Below, piece by piece: positions 8,371-17,298 of a stretch of DNA of 64,000 bases; the first letter of the stretch is position 1, and each line of letters starts with the position of its first letter. The DNA comes from Natrinema gelatinilyticum (GTDB taxonomy: Archaea > Halobacteriota > Halobacteria > Halobacteriales > Natrialbaceae), in the NCBI RefSeq assembly GCF_024266705.1, contig NZ_CP100757.1, forward strand, positions 372,001 through 436,000. The letters are read 5' to 3'. The position numbers were made by a program, and so were the translations under genes. Below the pieces are notes generated by a model. That model was given only the letters and a program-made list of their open reading frames with translations, was not told where the DNA came from and made no database searches.

Positions 8371-10248
8371 ATGACTCATGAACGCGACGCAAACGAGGGT
8401 TCGTCTCGACGGCGAATGCTCGCCGCACTCGGTGCTGCATCGACTACTCTCGCTGGCTGTATGGACGTCCTGTCGGACGACGGCAACGGAATCGGTAGGG
8501 GCGAAATGGTGACCGGCCCCACGAACTGGCCCGCTATCGATAGGGGGCAGGTAGTCTCCGACTTGGAGGATCTCGACGAGTGGTCTGTCCGAACTGGTAA
8601 ACTCTCGGCCGATTCCGACGAGGCGCGACTCGGATCGCAAGCGGCGGTCCTCGAGAGCAACGAGGCGACGGCCCGCATGGAGCTTCGGTTCGACGACGGA
8701 ATCGATTTCGAAGACTGGGATACCTCGCTGGCGGTCAAACCGGAATCCGCCGATCGAATCATCGTCGAGTTTCTCGCCCCGACACAGAGCAAGCGTCTCA
8801 CCAGTATCCGAATCGTCCCGGACGGGTACGACGGCTGGTTCCGAATGGACTGTGGCTACCAGCAGAAGCCACAGGGCGATCCGGATCTGTCGAACGTCAC
8901 CGGTCTCAATATCATCGCGGACGGACCGGACGATGGACCGACCAGGTTGCTGGTCGACGACCTTCGCCGAACCAAATCAGCCAGCAATGGTGCCGTAATC
9001 CTCGCGTTCTACGGCGGCCACAGTTCGCACTACGACATCGCGGCCGGGATGCTCGCAGAGCGCGACTGGACCGCGGCGGTTCCAGTCAGCCCCGAGCGAA
9101 TTGGGAGCACCGGTCGGATGGGGGTCACCGAATTACGCGACCTTCGAGACCGCGGCTGGGACGTCTGTTCGCTCCCGCAGGTGTCGGCCCCGCTGCCAGA
9201 ACAGTCCGAGGACCAACAGCGACAGATTCTCAAAACTGCTCGTGATACGCTCGCGAACAACGGCTTCGAAAACGGCGCACGACACCTGTTCGTTCCCGAG
9301 GACCGGATGGACGCAACGACTTACAGCGTCGTCAGAGATATCCACGAGTCGACGTTCCTGTCCAACGCCGGAACGACGAGTGTACCGCCAACCGAGATGC
9401 ATATGATTCCGTTCATCTGGGGTCCCGCACTTCACACCGGTGTTCGCCGACACACGAACCTCTCCGATCAGTACAACCACCTCACCGTAGTGCGTGTTCC
9501 ACGAATCGTCGACGAAGAGGACGTGGATATCAACGAAAATAGAATGTCACTGGACGACTTCGGACTCCTCCTCGATCACATCGAGCACCGCGGACTCGAC
9601 GTCATCACCCCCTCAGATCTTGTCGACAAAACGTTCGAGCGTGCAGACGGCGGTGACGAAACCGAGAACAGAGAGAAACCAAGCGGAACCATTCTCGAGG
9701 CAGGCCAGTCCCACACGTTCGAGGGATCCGGATCGGGCATTTCCCCTCAGTTTGACCTCAATGAAGGGATCCTCGTCGCGAACGTTTCCCACGAGGGCGA
9801 GGAGATCACCGTCGACGTGACGAAATCCGGCGGCACTGGACGCAACGAGAATCTGCTGACCACATCCGGGAATACCACCGGCAAGTCGATCATGGCCGTC
9901 GACGGCGATACCTACAAACTCGAGATCGATGCCGACAGCACATGGTCAGTTGAACTCTCACAGCCGTCGGTCGATGCCGACGAACTTGAGAATCTCCCCG
10001 TGCAGGCGTCCGGGACGGGATCGGGCGTCGTTGGGCCGCTGTGGACGAATGGCCGCACCAGAGTCGTCGCGACACACGAGGGGGACGGCGCGTTCATCGT
10101 CGACGGCTACGGTGCGGGCGGCAGTCGAGAGATACTCGTCTATCGGACCGGCGAGTTCGACAACTCGCGGTCGTACAAGGCTGGCGGTACCGTCTGGCTC
10201 AACGTCGAAGCCGACGGCGACTGGACGCTCAAGGTCATGGACTCGTAG
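8371..10248 (+). CDS. Secreted NodB-fold lipoprotein, probably catalytically dead
   Basis: A 625-aa protein. The N-terminus has SRRRMLAALGAASTTLAGC, a Tat-type twin arginine plus lipobox (Cys30). Residues about 60-205 look like a beta-rich carbohydrate-binding domain. Residues about 210-430 have the layout of haloarchaeal polysaccharide deacetylases, but the FDDG motif reads ILAFYGGHSSHYD and the usual SHPQ metal-ligand block reads VCSLPQ. Both the catalytic Asp and a metal His are therefore replaced. A C-terminal beta-sandwich (about 455-625) follows an acidic linker. It probably binds cell-surface glycan rather than deacetylating it. Monocistronic; the 118-bp upstream gap is shared with the divergent membrane operon. 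Confidence 0.7.
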   Translation: MTHERDANEGSSRRRMLAALGAASTTLAGCMDVLSDDGNGIGRGEMVTGPTNWPAIDRGQVVSDLEDLDEWSVRTGKLSADSDEARLGSQAAVLESNEATARMELRFDDGIDFEDWDTSLAVKPESADRIIVEFLAPTQSKRLTSIRIVPDGYDGWFRMDCGYQQKPQGDPDLSNVTGLNIIADGPDDGPTRLLVDDLRRTKSASNGAVILAFYGGHSSHYDIAAGMLAERDWTAAVPVSPERIGSTGRMGVTELRDLRDRGWDVCSLPQVSAPLPEQSEDQQRQILKTARDTLANNGFENGARHLFVPEDRMDATTYSVVRDIHESTFLSNAGTTSVPPTEMHMIPFIWGPALHTGVRRHTNLSDQYNHLTVVRVPRIVDEEDVDINENRMSLDDFGLLLDHIEHRGLDVITPSDLVDKTFERADGGDETENREKPSGTILEAGQSHTFEGSGSGISPQFDLNEGILVANVSHEGEEITVDVTKSGGTGRNENLLTTSGNTTGKSIMAVDGDTYKLEIDADSTWSVELSQPSVDADELENLPVQASGTGSGVVGPLWTNGRTRVVATHEGDGAFIVDGYGAGGSREILVYRTGEFDNSRSYKAGGTVWLNVEADGDWTLKVMDS

Positions 10249-10509
10249 CGACACCGTTTGGTGTCGTTTTGATAACCCGAACGTGACTCCATGAGAATTC
10301 CGGCAACCCTCTTCAGAAGCAGATTGCTGGTCGGGTAACGCTATCGCTGGGAAATCGTAGTGGGCACGAGTGACGCGTTCAGGCCACCCGATATGTTCTC
10401 ATTTGCATTCCGGCACGATCTTCGCGCGCGAGAAAATCGGTCTCGACAACCTCTTGTTCGCGTTCTACTCGTTCCGTCGGTTCAACACGAATATTCGCCG
10501 GCTATAGTA
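10249..10509. other. Intergenic stretch without recognisable gene
   Basis: No frame here has haloarchaeal protein character and no structured repeat was seen. It separates the secreted NodB-fold gene from a transposase relic. Confidence 0.4.
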
Positions 10510-11152
10510 GGGATTAGAAATAGTTGCCCACTTTTGAACCGAGAGTTGGTCAAGAGCATTGTCAATCGCTGTTGGAAGTTCGGCAAGTGACTCAACTTGG
10601 ACGGATTTCTTGGTTTAATCGATACAGACTCCTGTGACGTCCATCTCCCGCCGCTTTTTTGATCTCGTCGCCAAACATCTTTTGCTCGTCAGCGTCAGAC
10701 TCGGCGTCTGTACGGCGTGGTTTCTGGTAGCTCAATCCCGCCTCCTTGAGCAACCGCCGGCAACTCGGAAGTGAGTACTCGATATCGTCGGTTTTGTCAA
10801 GGTACTGTTGGATGAGCGCCGGCGCGTTAACCCAACTTCTTCAGGTGAGTCGTGGACAGTCTCGTCAAACTCTTGTTGCTCTGTTTCTTTGAGCTTTCGC
10901 TTTCTTCCAGATCAATGAGCATCAGTAACAGCCTGCTCAAGCGACTCGACATTGACGAGTCGCTCGAGCAAGCTTAGATTGTGCGTCGGTGCACACCATG
11001 CCACTCAGCGAGTTTAGTCTGCGTGACGCCGTTCTTGTACGCTATTGCTGCAGCAGCCGTTGTATCGGCTCCTTTCCCTCTACGTTATCGAGGGCATCTT
11101 GCAATTCCTCGACAGCGATCTTGTCGAGATGATCCACTGTATTCAGTAACAT
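10510..11152 (-). pseudogene. IS630-type transposase relic (helix-turn-helix part and fragments)
   Basis: From an ATG at 11152 the minus strand reads MLLNTVDHLDKIAVEELQDA, then after one shift AIAYKNGVTQTKLAEWHGVH, the N-terminal HTH of haloarchaeal IS630-type transposases. Pieces of the linker (SGRKRKLKETEQQEFDETVH, RRLLKEAGLSYQKPRR) and a C-terminal scrap near 10510-10590 follow, separated by stops, shifts and a large deletion of the DDE core. Dead element; no terminal repeats identified. Confidence 0.6.
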
Positions 11153-11184
11153 ATTCTGAGTAAAAATATCTAACGGGTACTATA

Positions 11185-11372
11185 GATGCTGAACTCGACG
11201 TTTCCTACCGAACGCTTCACCGGTGCATCGAACAGTTCGCCAGAACGCTTGAAGCGCTACCTCTCACTCTCAATGGCCCAGTTGAGAGTGACAAGGTCCA
11301 CGTCTCTGCTGGGCTAAAAGGCCGCGAGCGCGACGGTTGGTCACGCTCGCACGTCACCATCCGCTCCCGTTC
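11185..11372 (+). pseudogene. IS1595-type transposase relic (start of DDE domain)
   Basis: The plus strand reads AELDVSYRTLHRCIEQFART, then LNGPVESDKVHVSAGLKGRE. This fits IS1595 (ISXO2-like) transposases, in which the first catalytic residue sits in a VEIDEVYV-type block followed by AGLKGRER; here the position reads ESDKVHV. The frame stops at about 11373. No end repeats were recognised. Bases 11373-11607 contain a further scrap (RLVKFRRIALAEQVCERC) of uncertain origin. Confidence 0.5.
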
Positions 11373-11607
11373 CTAAGACTCGTCAAATTCCGCCGCATAG
11401 CTCTTGCTGAGCAGGTCTGCGAGCGTTGTTCCAACCCATCTTCACGACCTGCTCACTTCTCAAACTGGCCTAACTAGGCGGTGACAGGAGCTAATATGTA
11501 TCTTGAATTAGTAAGCAATCCATCACCGACTAAATATGCTACTTGATACGAAGGGGTACCTCTTCACAGCCGTCATTGATCGGCGTCTCAGTAAGGATGA
11601 ATGTCAA

Positions 11608-13128
11608 TCAGAGTTTAGGGTCATCGATCTGGATGTTAATCGTCTTCGTTTGCTGATACTCCTTGAGCGTCTCTTTTGCACATTCTCGCCCGATACCGGA
11701 CCGTTTGTATCCACCGAACGGTGTCCCTGGAACCAGACGTCCGTATTGGTTTACCCAAACCGTGCCAGCTCGGATGTCGTCTGCAGCACGGTGGGCAATT
11801 GAGAGGTTCGTCGTTGCCACCCCCGCGGCCAAACCGAAGTCGACATCGTTTGCGATGGTGATCGCTTCATCATAGTCGGAAAACGTGAGCACGGACGCCA
11901 CTGGTCCGAAGATTTCCTCCTGTGCGATCCGCATGTCGTTTGTGACATTGTCGAAGATGGTTGGTTCTATGTACCAGCCGGCATGTTCATAATCGAGTGA
12001 ATCGGTACAACCGCCACGGACCATTGTAGCACCCTCGCGCCGGCCGAGTTTGACGTACTCTTTAACCTTCTCGAATTGTTGCTTCGACACAAGCGGTCCG
12101 GTCGTAGTTTCCTCTCGAAGCGGATCACCGACAATCCGCGCAGCGGCTTCGGCTTCGAAAAATTCCATGAATTCGTCGTGGACGTCTTCGTGGATCAGCG
12201 TTCGAGAGAAAGCCTCGCATGACTGACCTGTGTTATAGAAAACTCCTTCGGCAGCGATTGAAGCCGCCTTTTCTAGGTCCGCGTCCGGGAAGACGACGAA
12301 TGGCGATTTCCCCCCGAGTTCGAGCGTCACAGGGGTAATTCCCTCGGCGGCAGCTTTCATCACTGTTTCACCGGTCATGTCTTCGCCGGTAAACGAGATT
12401 TTGGAAACGTCCTCGTGACGCGTCAGCGGAGCGCCGACCTCATCACCGAACCCGTGGACGACATTGAGCGCGCCGGCCGGGAGAATATCCTCAGAGAGTT
12501 GAGCGACTCGCGTCGCCGAAAGCGGTGTCTGCTCTGCGGGTTTCAATACGACGGTGTTCCCCGCCGCAAGCGCCGGGCCGAGCTTCCACGCCGCCAGTAT
12601 GAGGGGATAGTTCCAGGGAACGATGAGGCCGGCGACACCGTATGGCTCACGTTTCGTGAACGCGTGGACATCGTCGGCGACCGGGATCTGGTTACCTTGT
12701 TCGCCCCGGACGACGTGTGCGTAGTACTCGATGTAATCGAGCGCCTTGCCCACTTCGTACTTCGCGTTCGCAATCGGTTTGCCTGCGTCGAGACTCTCGA
12801 GCAAAGCAAGTTCTTTGCTGTTCGCCCGGAGGACCGACGTCCATTCGAGGATGGCATCTGATCGCTCGTCTTCTGACATCGATCCCCACACGCCGTCAAA
12901 TGCCGCCTCAGCAGCATCAACGGCCGCGTTGACGTCGTCCGCATCACAGCGCGGGACGGCTGTAATTGGTTCGTCAACTGTAGGAGTTCGCGTCTCGAAG
13001 CGTCGGCCGGTATCAGACGTAGTGGACACCCCATCGATCCAGGCATTGAACTGAACATCCGCTGTTGCCTCAGAGATTGCCCGTTCATGATTCCGACGCA
13101 GCGTGTCGCTGAAGCCGTTGTTCGTCAT
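11608..13128 (-). CDS. NAD(P)-dependent aldehyde dehydrogenase, PuuC/BetB-like
   Basis: A 506-aa ALDH-superfamily enzyme of normal length. It has VPWNYPL (Asn173 of the oxyanion hole), VLKPAEQTP (cofactor Lys196), TLELGGKSP (general base Glu270), NTGQSCEAF (nucleophile Cys304) and EEIFGPV near the C-terminus. The usual FTGS block reads FTGEDMTG, a small departure near the cofactor site. Relatives oxidise betaine aldehyde, gamma-aminobutyraldehyde or gamma-glutamyl-aminobutyraldehyde. With the amine oxidase, ligase and amidotransferase genes at 20-24 kb, a PuuC-type role is attractive, but it stands alone and substrate cannot be read from sequence. A decayed ALDH of the same superfamily lies at 35.7 kb. 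Confidence 0.85.
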   Translation of the reverse strand: MTNNGFSDTLRRNHERAISEATADVQFNAWIDGVSTTSDTGRRFETRTPTVDEPITAVPRCDADDVNAAVDAAEAAFDGVWGSMSEDERSDAILEWTSVLRANSKELALLESLDAGKPIANAKYEVGKALDYIEYYAHVVRGEQGNQIPVADDVHAFTKREPYGVAGLIVPWNYPLILAAWKLGPALAAGNTVVLKPAEQTPLSATRVAQLSEDILPAGALNVVHGFGDEVGAPLTRHEDVSKISFTGEDMTGETVMKAAAEGITPVTLELGGKSPFVVFPDADLEKAASIAAEGVFYNTGQSCEAFSRTLIHEDVHDEFMEFFEAEAAARIVGDPLREETTTGPLVSKQQFEKVKEYVKLGRREGATMVRGGCTDSLDYEHAGWYIEPTIFDNVTNDMRIAQEEIFGPVASVLTFSDYDEAITIANDVDFGLAAGVATTNLSIAHRAADDIRAGTVWVNQYGRLVPGTPFGGYKRSGIGRECAKETLKEYQQTKTINIQIDDPKL

Positions 13129-13351
13129 TGGTAGTTAGAGACCGACGTAGGAGTCGATACACGCCCGGTCAGATCGAGTTTCTGTCGAATGGTTCGACAT
13201 TCTCTTCTTGCTTGGTACATGAGTCAACTATGGTAGACATGAGTTATAAATTCTTCCAAGATACGAACGTTTCGACAGGGAAGGATCGCCAAGAGGATAC
13301 CAGTGAAGGCGTCAGCAATTTAGCTGTAATTGAGGGCGCTAAGCCCCCTTC

Positions 13352-14332
13352 TGCTCTGTAGGATCGCTAGACGGCGTCGCCTCAATCTCGTTATCTTCGT
13401 AGAAAGCGAAGAGACGGATTACTTTGGTATCCGAATTCCGTCTCCTCACCCGAGAAATCGTTGCGAAAGCTAAAAACGTTGTCGAGAATCCGGACGAACC
13501 CGCCGACCCCGTAGGGGGTGGCGGGTTCGCCGAATGGGCGATGCTCACGTTGCAAGCACTGCGGATCGAACTCGGGAAATCCTACCGCCAGACAATCGAT
13601 CTGTTGAGCGAAATGCCCGGCATTCTCGACGAAATCGGCCTCACGCGGCTTCCGCATTTTACCGTCCTGCGTGACTGGTTTGAGACTATCTCGATGGAGA
13701 CCTATCGTGCGTTTCTCGGCGAATCAGCCGAGAAACGCACTGGCCATGCCGCGATCGACTCGACTGGTTTCGACCGCGACCAGCCCTCGCGGTACTACGC
13801 GACGCGAAAACACTACCGCGTTCGCTCGCTCAAAGTCACTGCCCTCGTGGACGTGAAAACGCTGTACGTCTACGATGTTCACTGTACGACCACGAAAAAA
13901 CATGATGCGAAGATTGGTCCGCAGGTCGCTCGGCGAAACGCCGAGGACCTGCGGTCATTGGCCGCTGACCGTGCTTACGATGGAAAGCCATTCCGAGACG
14001 ATCTTCATCTTGATCGCATCCGACCGTTGATCAAACACCGGATCTACTCCTCGCTCGACCGGGCACACAACGCCCGGATGAGCAGCTGCTGGTACAATCG
14101 CCGCTGGATGGTTGAGACTGTCTTTTCGTCGATCAAGCGCACGCTCGGCTCCGCCGTGCGTGCGCGAAGCTGGCACCTCGAATTCCGCGAGATGGTGCTC
14201 AAATGTGCCGTCTACAATCTTCGTCGAACAGTTAGATATCCGTAGAATCAACCGCAGTGTATCGGTTTTCGACCGGCGGTGGCATTAGTGAAAACGCCGA
14301 AATCAAGCTTCGTCTAGCGATCCTACGAAGCA
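13352..14332 (+). mobile_element. IS5-family insertion sequence, about 981 bp
   Basis: The ends are 22-bp inverted repeats (13352-13373 and 14311-14332) matching at 20 positions, with the common core GTAGGATCGCTAGACG. The flanks are an 8-bp direct repeat CCCCCTTC (13344-13351 and 14333-14340), the target-site duplication. Removing the element restores the repeat sequence seen in copies B and C exactly, which shows the insertion is younger than the repeat. A related end is present at 63757-63777. Confidence 0.88.
13424..14245 (+). CDS. IS5-family transposase
   Basis: A 273-aa DDE transposase. It has AIDSTGF (first Asp, near residue 112), LAADRAYDG (second Asp, near 185) and WMVETVFSSIKRTLG (catalytic Glu with the Y-(2)-R-(3)-E-type spacing of IS4/IS5 relatives). 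The predicted start is a TTG at 13424, because an in-frame stop lies at 13400. The N-terminus therefore looks slightly short, and an ATG-started longer form would need a frameshift. The element boundaries and duplication are intact, so the protein may still be active. Confidence 0.82.
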   Translation: MVSEFRLLTREIVAKAKNVVENPDEPADPVGGGGFAEWAMLTLQALRIELGKSYRQTIDLLSEMPGILDEIGLTRLPHFTVLRDWFETISMETYRAFLGESAEKRTGHAAIDSTGFDRDQPSRYYATRKHYRVRSLKVTALVDVKTLYVYDVHCTTTKKHDAKIGPQVARRNAEDLRSLAADRAYDGKPFRDDLHLDRIRPLIKHRIYSSLDRAHNARMSSCWYNRRWMVETVFSSIKRTLGSAVRARSWHLEFREMVLKCAVYNLRRTVRYP

Positions 14333-14654
14333 CCCCCTTCTGCTCACGGCGACGCCGTTCGCATGGTCAGCGGGACCGACGGTCCCGCGCTATCCTCAGC
14401 GAGCGCCGAAGGCGCGAGCAGAGAGGGGAGACAGCGCCTGCACGTCTTGGTTTCGTGTGAATCGGCACCCTTCCTCCCCCGTCGGTCGAAGGTGAGAATA
14501 AGATGCTCACCACGTTTCCGGCGGTGTTCACACGTGACAACAAGCGTGCATCGTCGGTTGTGGCCGAGTGTCGATTCGGGAGGAGCGGGACACTCCGAAC
14601 CGCCCGTAACGGGAAGCCGCCTGCGGAGTCTGGAACCGTCCGCAGAACGCCGTA

Positions 14655-15804
14655 ATGATCAAGATAACTTTTGCAAATATGGACTGAGGAATTGATCGAT
14701 CCAGGACTTGGCAAATCCGAGTCGGTCGGTAAGGGTGTCGAAGAGACGGCGAGCGAGAGTTCGGAACGCGCTCTCGCTCGCCACCACGATTGGCGAGGCA
14801 GTGCGTTTGAGGACTTTCCAGACCTGTTCAATCGGGTTGAGATGCGGTGAGCCGACCGGAAGAAAGACGAGATCAATACCGAGTTGATGTGCGCGTTTGC
14901 GCGTGTGTTCACAGATGTGAGACGAGAAGTTATCCAAGACGAGCAGAATCCGCGTTCCCGGATTCTGCTCGCGGACTTGCTCCAAGAGCGCACAGATGTT
15001 CTCTTTCGATTGATCTTCAGGGAACGTCAGGACACTTTTGCCGTTGAGCGTATAGCATCCGACCGCTGGTTCGTCAAGCTTCACCAGCGGTCGTTCCAGT
15101 GTCGGATCATCAACGTACCACAGTCGATGCGAATTGTCGTATGGTTGTGGATGCGAAGCATCACAAAAACCGACGACAGTTCCCCCATCCGTGCAAATAT
15201 CGTCGTCGAGGACCCATCCTTCGTCCTCATCATCAGGACGCTTGTTATGTGCCGTCTCTGTCTCCTCGTCGAACGCGTCTGCGACGCGTTCTTCGAGGAT
15301 TTCATCTGCGTTTTTGGCCGAGAGGGGCGCTTTGGACGTGGTTTAGCGTAGGACAGTCCGAGATTCCGGAGGAATCGACCGAGATAATCCGGATGGTACT
15401 CTACACCGAACTCTTCGTCCAAGAGCTGATGAACTTCCTGTGCTTTCCAGGGTTGCCCCTCCCGGAGAAGTTCTAAAAGACGCTCTTGTTCCTCGTCACC
15501 GAGCTTCGGGGGCCTTCCGCCCCCGAAGTTCGGTGTCAACTGACCAAGTCCGCCATCGTTCCATCGACGCGCCCAGCGACTTCCAGTCGACGCAGATTTG
15601 CCAACGTCGTCGGCTGCTTCCTCGTACGTTGCTCCCTTGTAGAGACGTTTGGCAAAGGTGAGTCGCTTGATGATCTTTGGATCGTCTGCTTCGTTCAGCA
15701 GACGATCCAATTCCTGCTCACTTAGATGACGAACAAGATCGCCTCGCCGGTCTCCTCCCATTACTCGCCCGTCTCAGTCTATGCCCATAACTTCCGTCAC
15801 TCAT
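14655..15804 (-). mobile_element. IS630-family insertion sequence inside repeat copy A
   Basis: Flanked by TA (14653-14654 and 15805-15806), the target duplication of IS630/Tc1 elements. The outermost bases are ATGA and TCAT, with imperfect inverted repeats inside. In copy C the uninterrupted site is the perfect hairpin CAGAACGC/GCGTTCTG. In copy A the two arms GCAGAACGCC and GGCGTTCTGC lie directly outside the TA duplications, so the element entered the loop of this hairpin. Confidence 0.75.
14659..15761 (-). CDS. IS630-family transposase in two overlapping frames
   Basis: The first frame (ATG at 15761) has a paired HTH: KRLTFAKRLYKGATYEEAAD, then GKSASTGSRWARRWNDGGL, and the linker HPDYLGRFLRNLGLSYAKPR. 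Coherent sequence in that frame stops at the run AAAAA (15315-15311). A -1 shift there gives AKNADEILEERVADAFDEET and continues to the DDE half: LLVLDNFSSHICEH (second Asp) and FLPVGSPHLNPIEQVWKVLK (Glu). The first Asp lies near the block starting EPAVGCYTLNGK or just before it. Many IS630 transposases are made by -1 programmed frameshifting at A-runs, so this may be functional rather than broken. The last codon is at 14659, 4 bp inside the element end. Confidence 0.75.
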
Positions 15805-15950
15805 TATGGCGTTCTGCCGGGCCGCACGAGACGCGGAGCGTCTTGTGGACGCTGTGGGATCTGTTCCTGCACGTTCCGACACAGAAACAGGACGCTCCGT
15901 CCGCAACAAGCGAGGGCCGAGGAGACCCGAGCGCGGTAGGGCGGAGTAGT

Positions 15951-16445
15951 TCACTCCTGAAGCGGTTTCAGGTTGTCAAATAGCAGCTCGATATCAAAGT
16001 CGTTGAGCGGACGGTTCTCGTCTTTGATGGTCTTGATAGCGAATTTGGAACTCGTCCGATTTATCTCCTCAATTGATTCAAATTGTTCGACGATATGTTC
16101 CACCATATTTCGGTTCGCCAGTCGTGAGATGACCACGAAGTCCGTCTCGCCCATCGTAAAGTAGACTTGATTAACACCGTTAACTTCGCTCAACTTCTCT
16201 CCGACTTTGTTGTGGTATCCCTTGTTGTAGTCTGCCCAAACCTCCGTAATAACTATAATATTCAACCCGAGTTTCTCGAGGTTCAAATCGAACAGGTCGT
16301 TACTGATTACGTCCTTCTCCTGCAGGTTATCTAGCCGATAATGGACGGTCGATTTCGGGATGTTGGTTTCTTCAGAAATTTTTTCGGCGCTGCCCGTTCC
16401 GATTTTCGCAATCGCGTTCAGAATCCGGATATCTTTTTTGTCCAT
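15951..16445 (-). CDS. Lrp/AsnC-family transcriptional regulator
   Basis: A 164-aa protein. The N-terminal HTH (about 3-50) contains ILNAIAKIGTGSAEKISEET and IPKSTVHYRLDNLQEKDVI. A C-terminal RAM-type ligand domain (about 65-145) includes YFTMGETDFVVISRLANRN. It is richer in Lys, Asn and Ile and lower in GC than its neighbours, which suggests recent transfer. Lrp proteins sense amino acids and often control their catabolism, so the ornithine cyclodeaminase, aminotransferase and polyamine genes nearby are candidate targets (inference). Repeat copy A ends within the last codons of this gene. Confidence 0.85.
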   Translation of the reverse strand: MDKKDIRILNAIAKIGTGSAEKISEETNIPKSTVHYRLDNLQEKDVISNDLFDLNLEKLGLNIIVITEVWADYNKGYHNKVGEKLSEVNGVNQVYFTMGETDFVVISRLANRNMVEHIVEQFESIEEINRTSSKFAIKTIKDENRPLNDFDIELLFDNLKPLQE

Positions 16446-16529
16446 AGATGTTGGCCCGTGCTATCGGTTACGCGGAATGTTGTATCGCATCTACTTTATT
16501 GTATTGTTACAAGCAAGAATGCTAAGTCA

Positions 16530-16960
16530 ACTACCCCGCCCTACTCGCGCTGATGCGCTCGTCGAGGACGGGGCTTGCGTGTGTCTTCTCGGCATGGGAC
16601 TCATGCCGACGAAAGACGCTTGTAGCGCACAGCCAGACGCCAGAGGCAATTTAATTAGACGTGACCTCTACTCTACGCCCGTTCGGTCACGAGCGACGGA
16701 GAGGCACAGGGCGTCACGTTCGTTTCGTCGGTCCGTCTTTCGGGGTCGGTTGACCGCGACCCGTCCATGTCGAGAAACGCACCGTGGCTCCGTTGGCACG
16801 CCAACCCTCGCGGACTGTCTGTGGCCCGTCATGGACAGTTACTCCAACGATGCGGCCAGTCTTAACAATTTGCGTGCGCTCCTCCCTTTCCTCAAGGAAC
16901 GAGCGAAGCGAGTGAGTAGGAAAGGGACTCCGCTTAACCGGTCAGCGTGTTGAAGTGAAA
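16530..16960 (-). pseudogene. Remnant of an IS200/IS605-type TnpB element, 3' end
   Basis: On the minus strand the last frame reads SHAEKTHASPVLDERISAS then RAG and a TAG, followed by TTGAC. This low-complexity tail and the adjacent sequence GTAGGGCGGGGTAG resemble haloarchaeal TnpB C-termini and the ends of repeats A-C. Upstream bases (to about 16960) read as broken fragments with many stops, and no TnpB catalytic or zinc-finger motif remains. Assignment rests on the tail and end sequence only. Confidence 0.35.
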
Positions 16961-17039
16961 TGTTTTAGCATCCCGCTCATTTAACCGAAATGATATCGCT
17001 CGTCGGACAAATAACCTGGCAGTTGGACGCTGAAACCTA

Positions 17040-17065
17040 TTTTTACACCCATAGGGATGTAAAAA
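17040..17065. repeat. 26-bp near-perfect palindrome
   Basis: TTTTTACACCC and GGGATGTAAAAA-type arms flank a 3-4 base centre with a single mismatch. It lies in the 850-bp gap between the lrp gene and the ornithine-cyclodeaminase-like gene, where I see no other gene apart from the TnpB relic. It could be an operator, a transcript hairpin or an element end. Confidence 0.5.
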
Positions 17066-17298
17066 CAGCGGTGTTCACTTTAGACTGAATACAAACCGAT
17101 GAGACATATATCTATCGGACTCAATCCAGTTATATATGATATATTTGGATAAAGTCGATGGGTATCGTCAGACGGACGATCACGAATCAGACGGCCGTAA
17201 ACTGGCGCTGAACGATACTTCGCGTGAGTCCTGTCGGCCACAAACTGGTATCGAACGCGGCCGAAACGTGACAAGAACAGAGCGATACTGAACTAGTT

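Larger units (their letters stand above)
13319..15954 (+). repeat. Repeat copy A, TnpB-3'-end-like, interrupted by two insertion sequences
   Basis: Element sequence occurs at 13319-13351, 14333-14654 and 15805-15954 and is collinear with copies B (23791-24225) and C (38978-39473), which are in the opposite orientation. Shared landmarks are TTAGCTGTAATTGAGGGC at one end, the hairpin GGGACC/GGTCCC, the hairpin AGACGC/GCGTCT and TAGTTCAC at the other end. In this orientation the last frame ends ...PERGRAE and a TAG, like the C-terminal tails of haloarchaeal IS200/IS605 TnpB proteins (compare 16.5 kb). An IS5-type element and an IS630-type element sit inside it. It abuts the 3' end of the lrp gene. 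Confidence 0.75.

Noticed and set aside
16360..16953. 197-codon plus-strand frame
   Set aside because: It runs antisense through the lrp 5' end and a TnpB relic, and is Arg/Ser-rich without motif.
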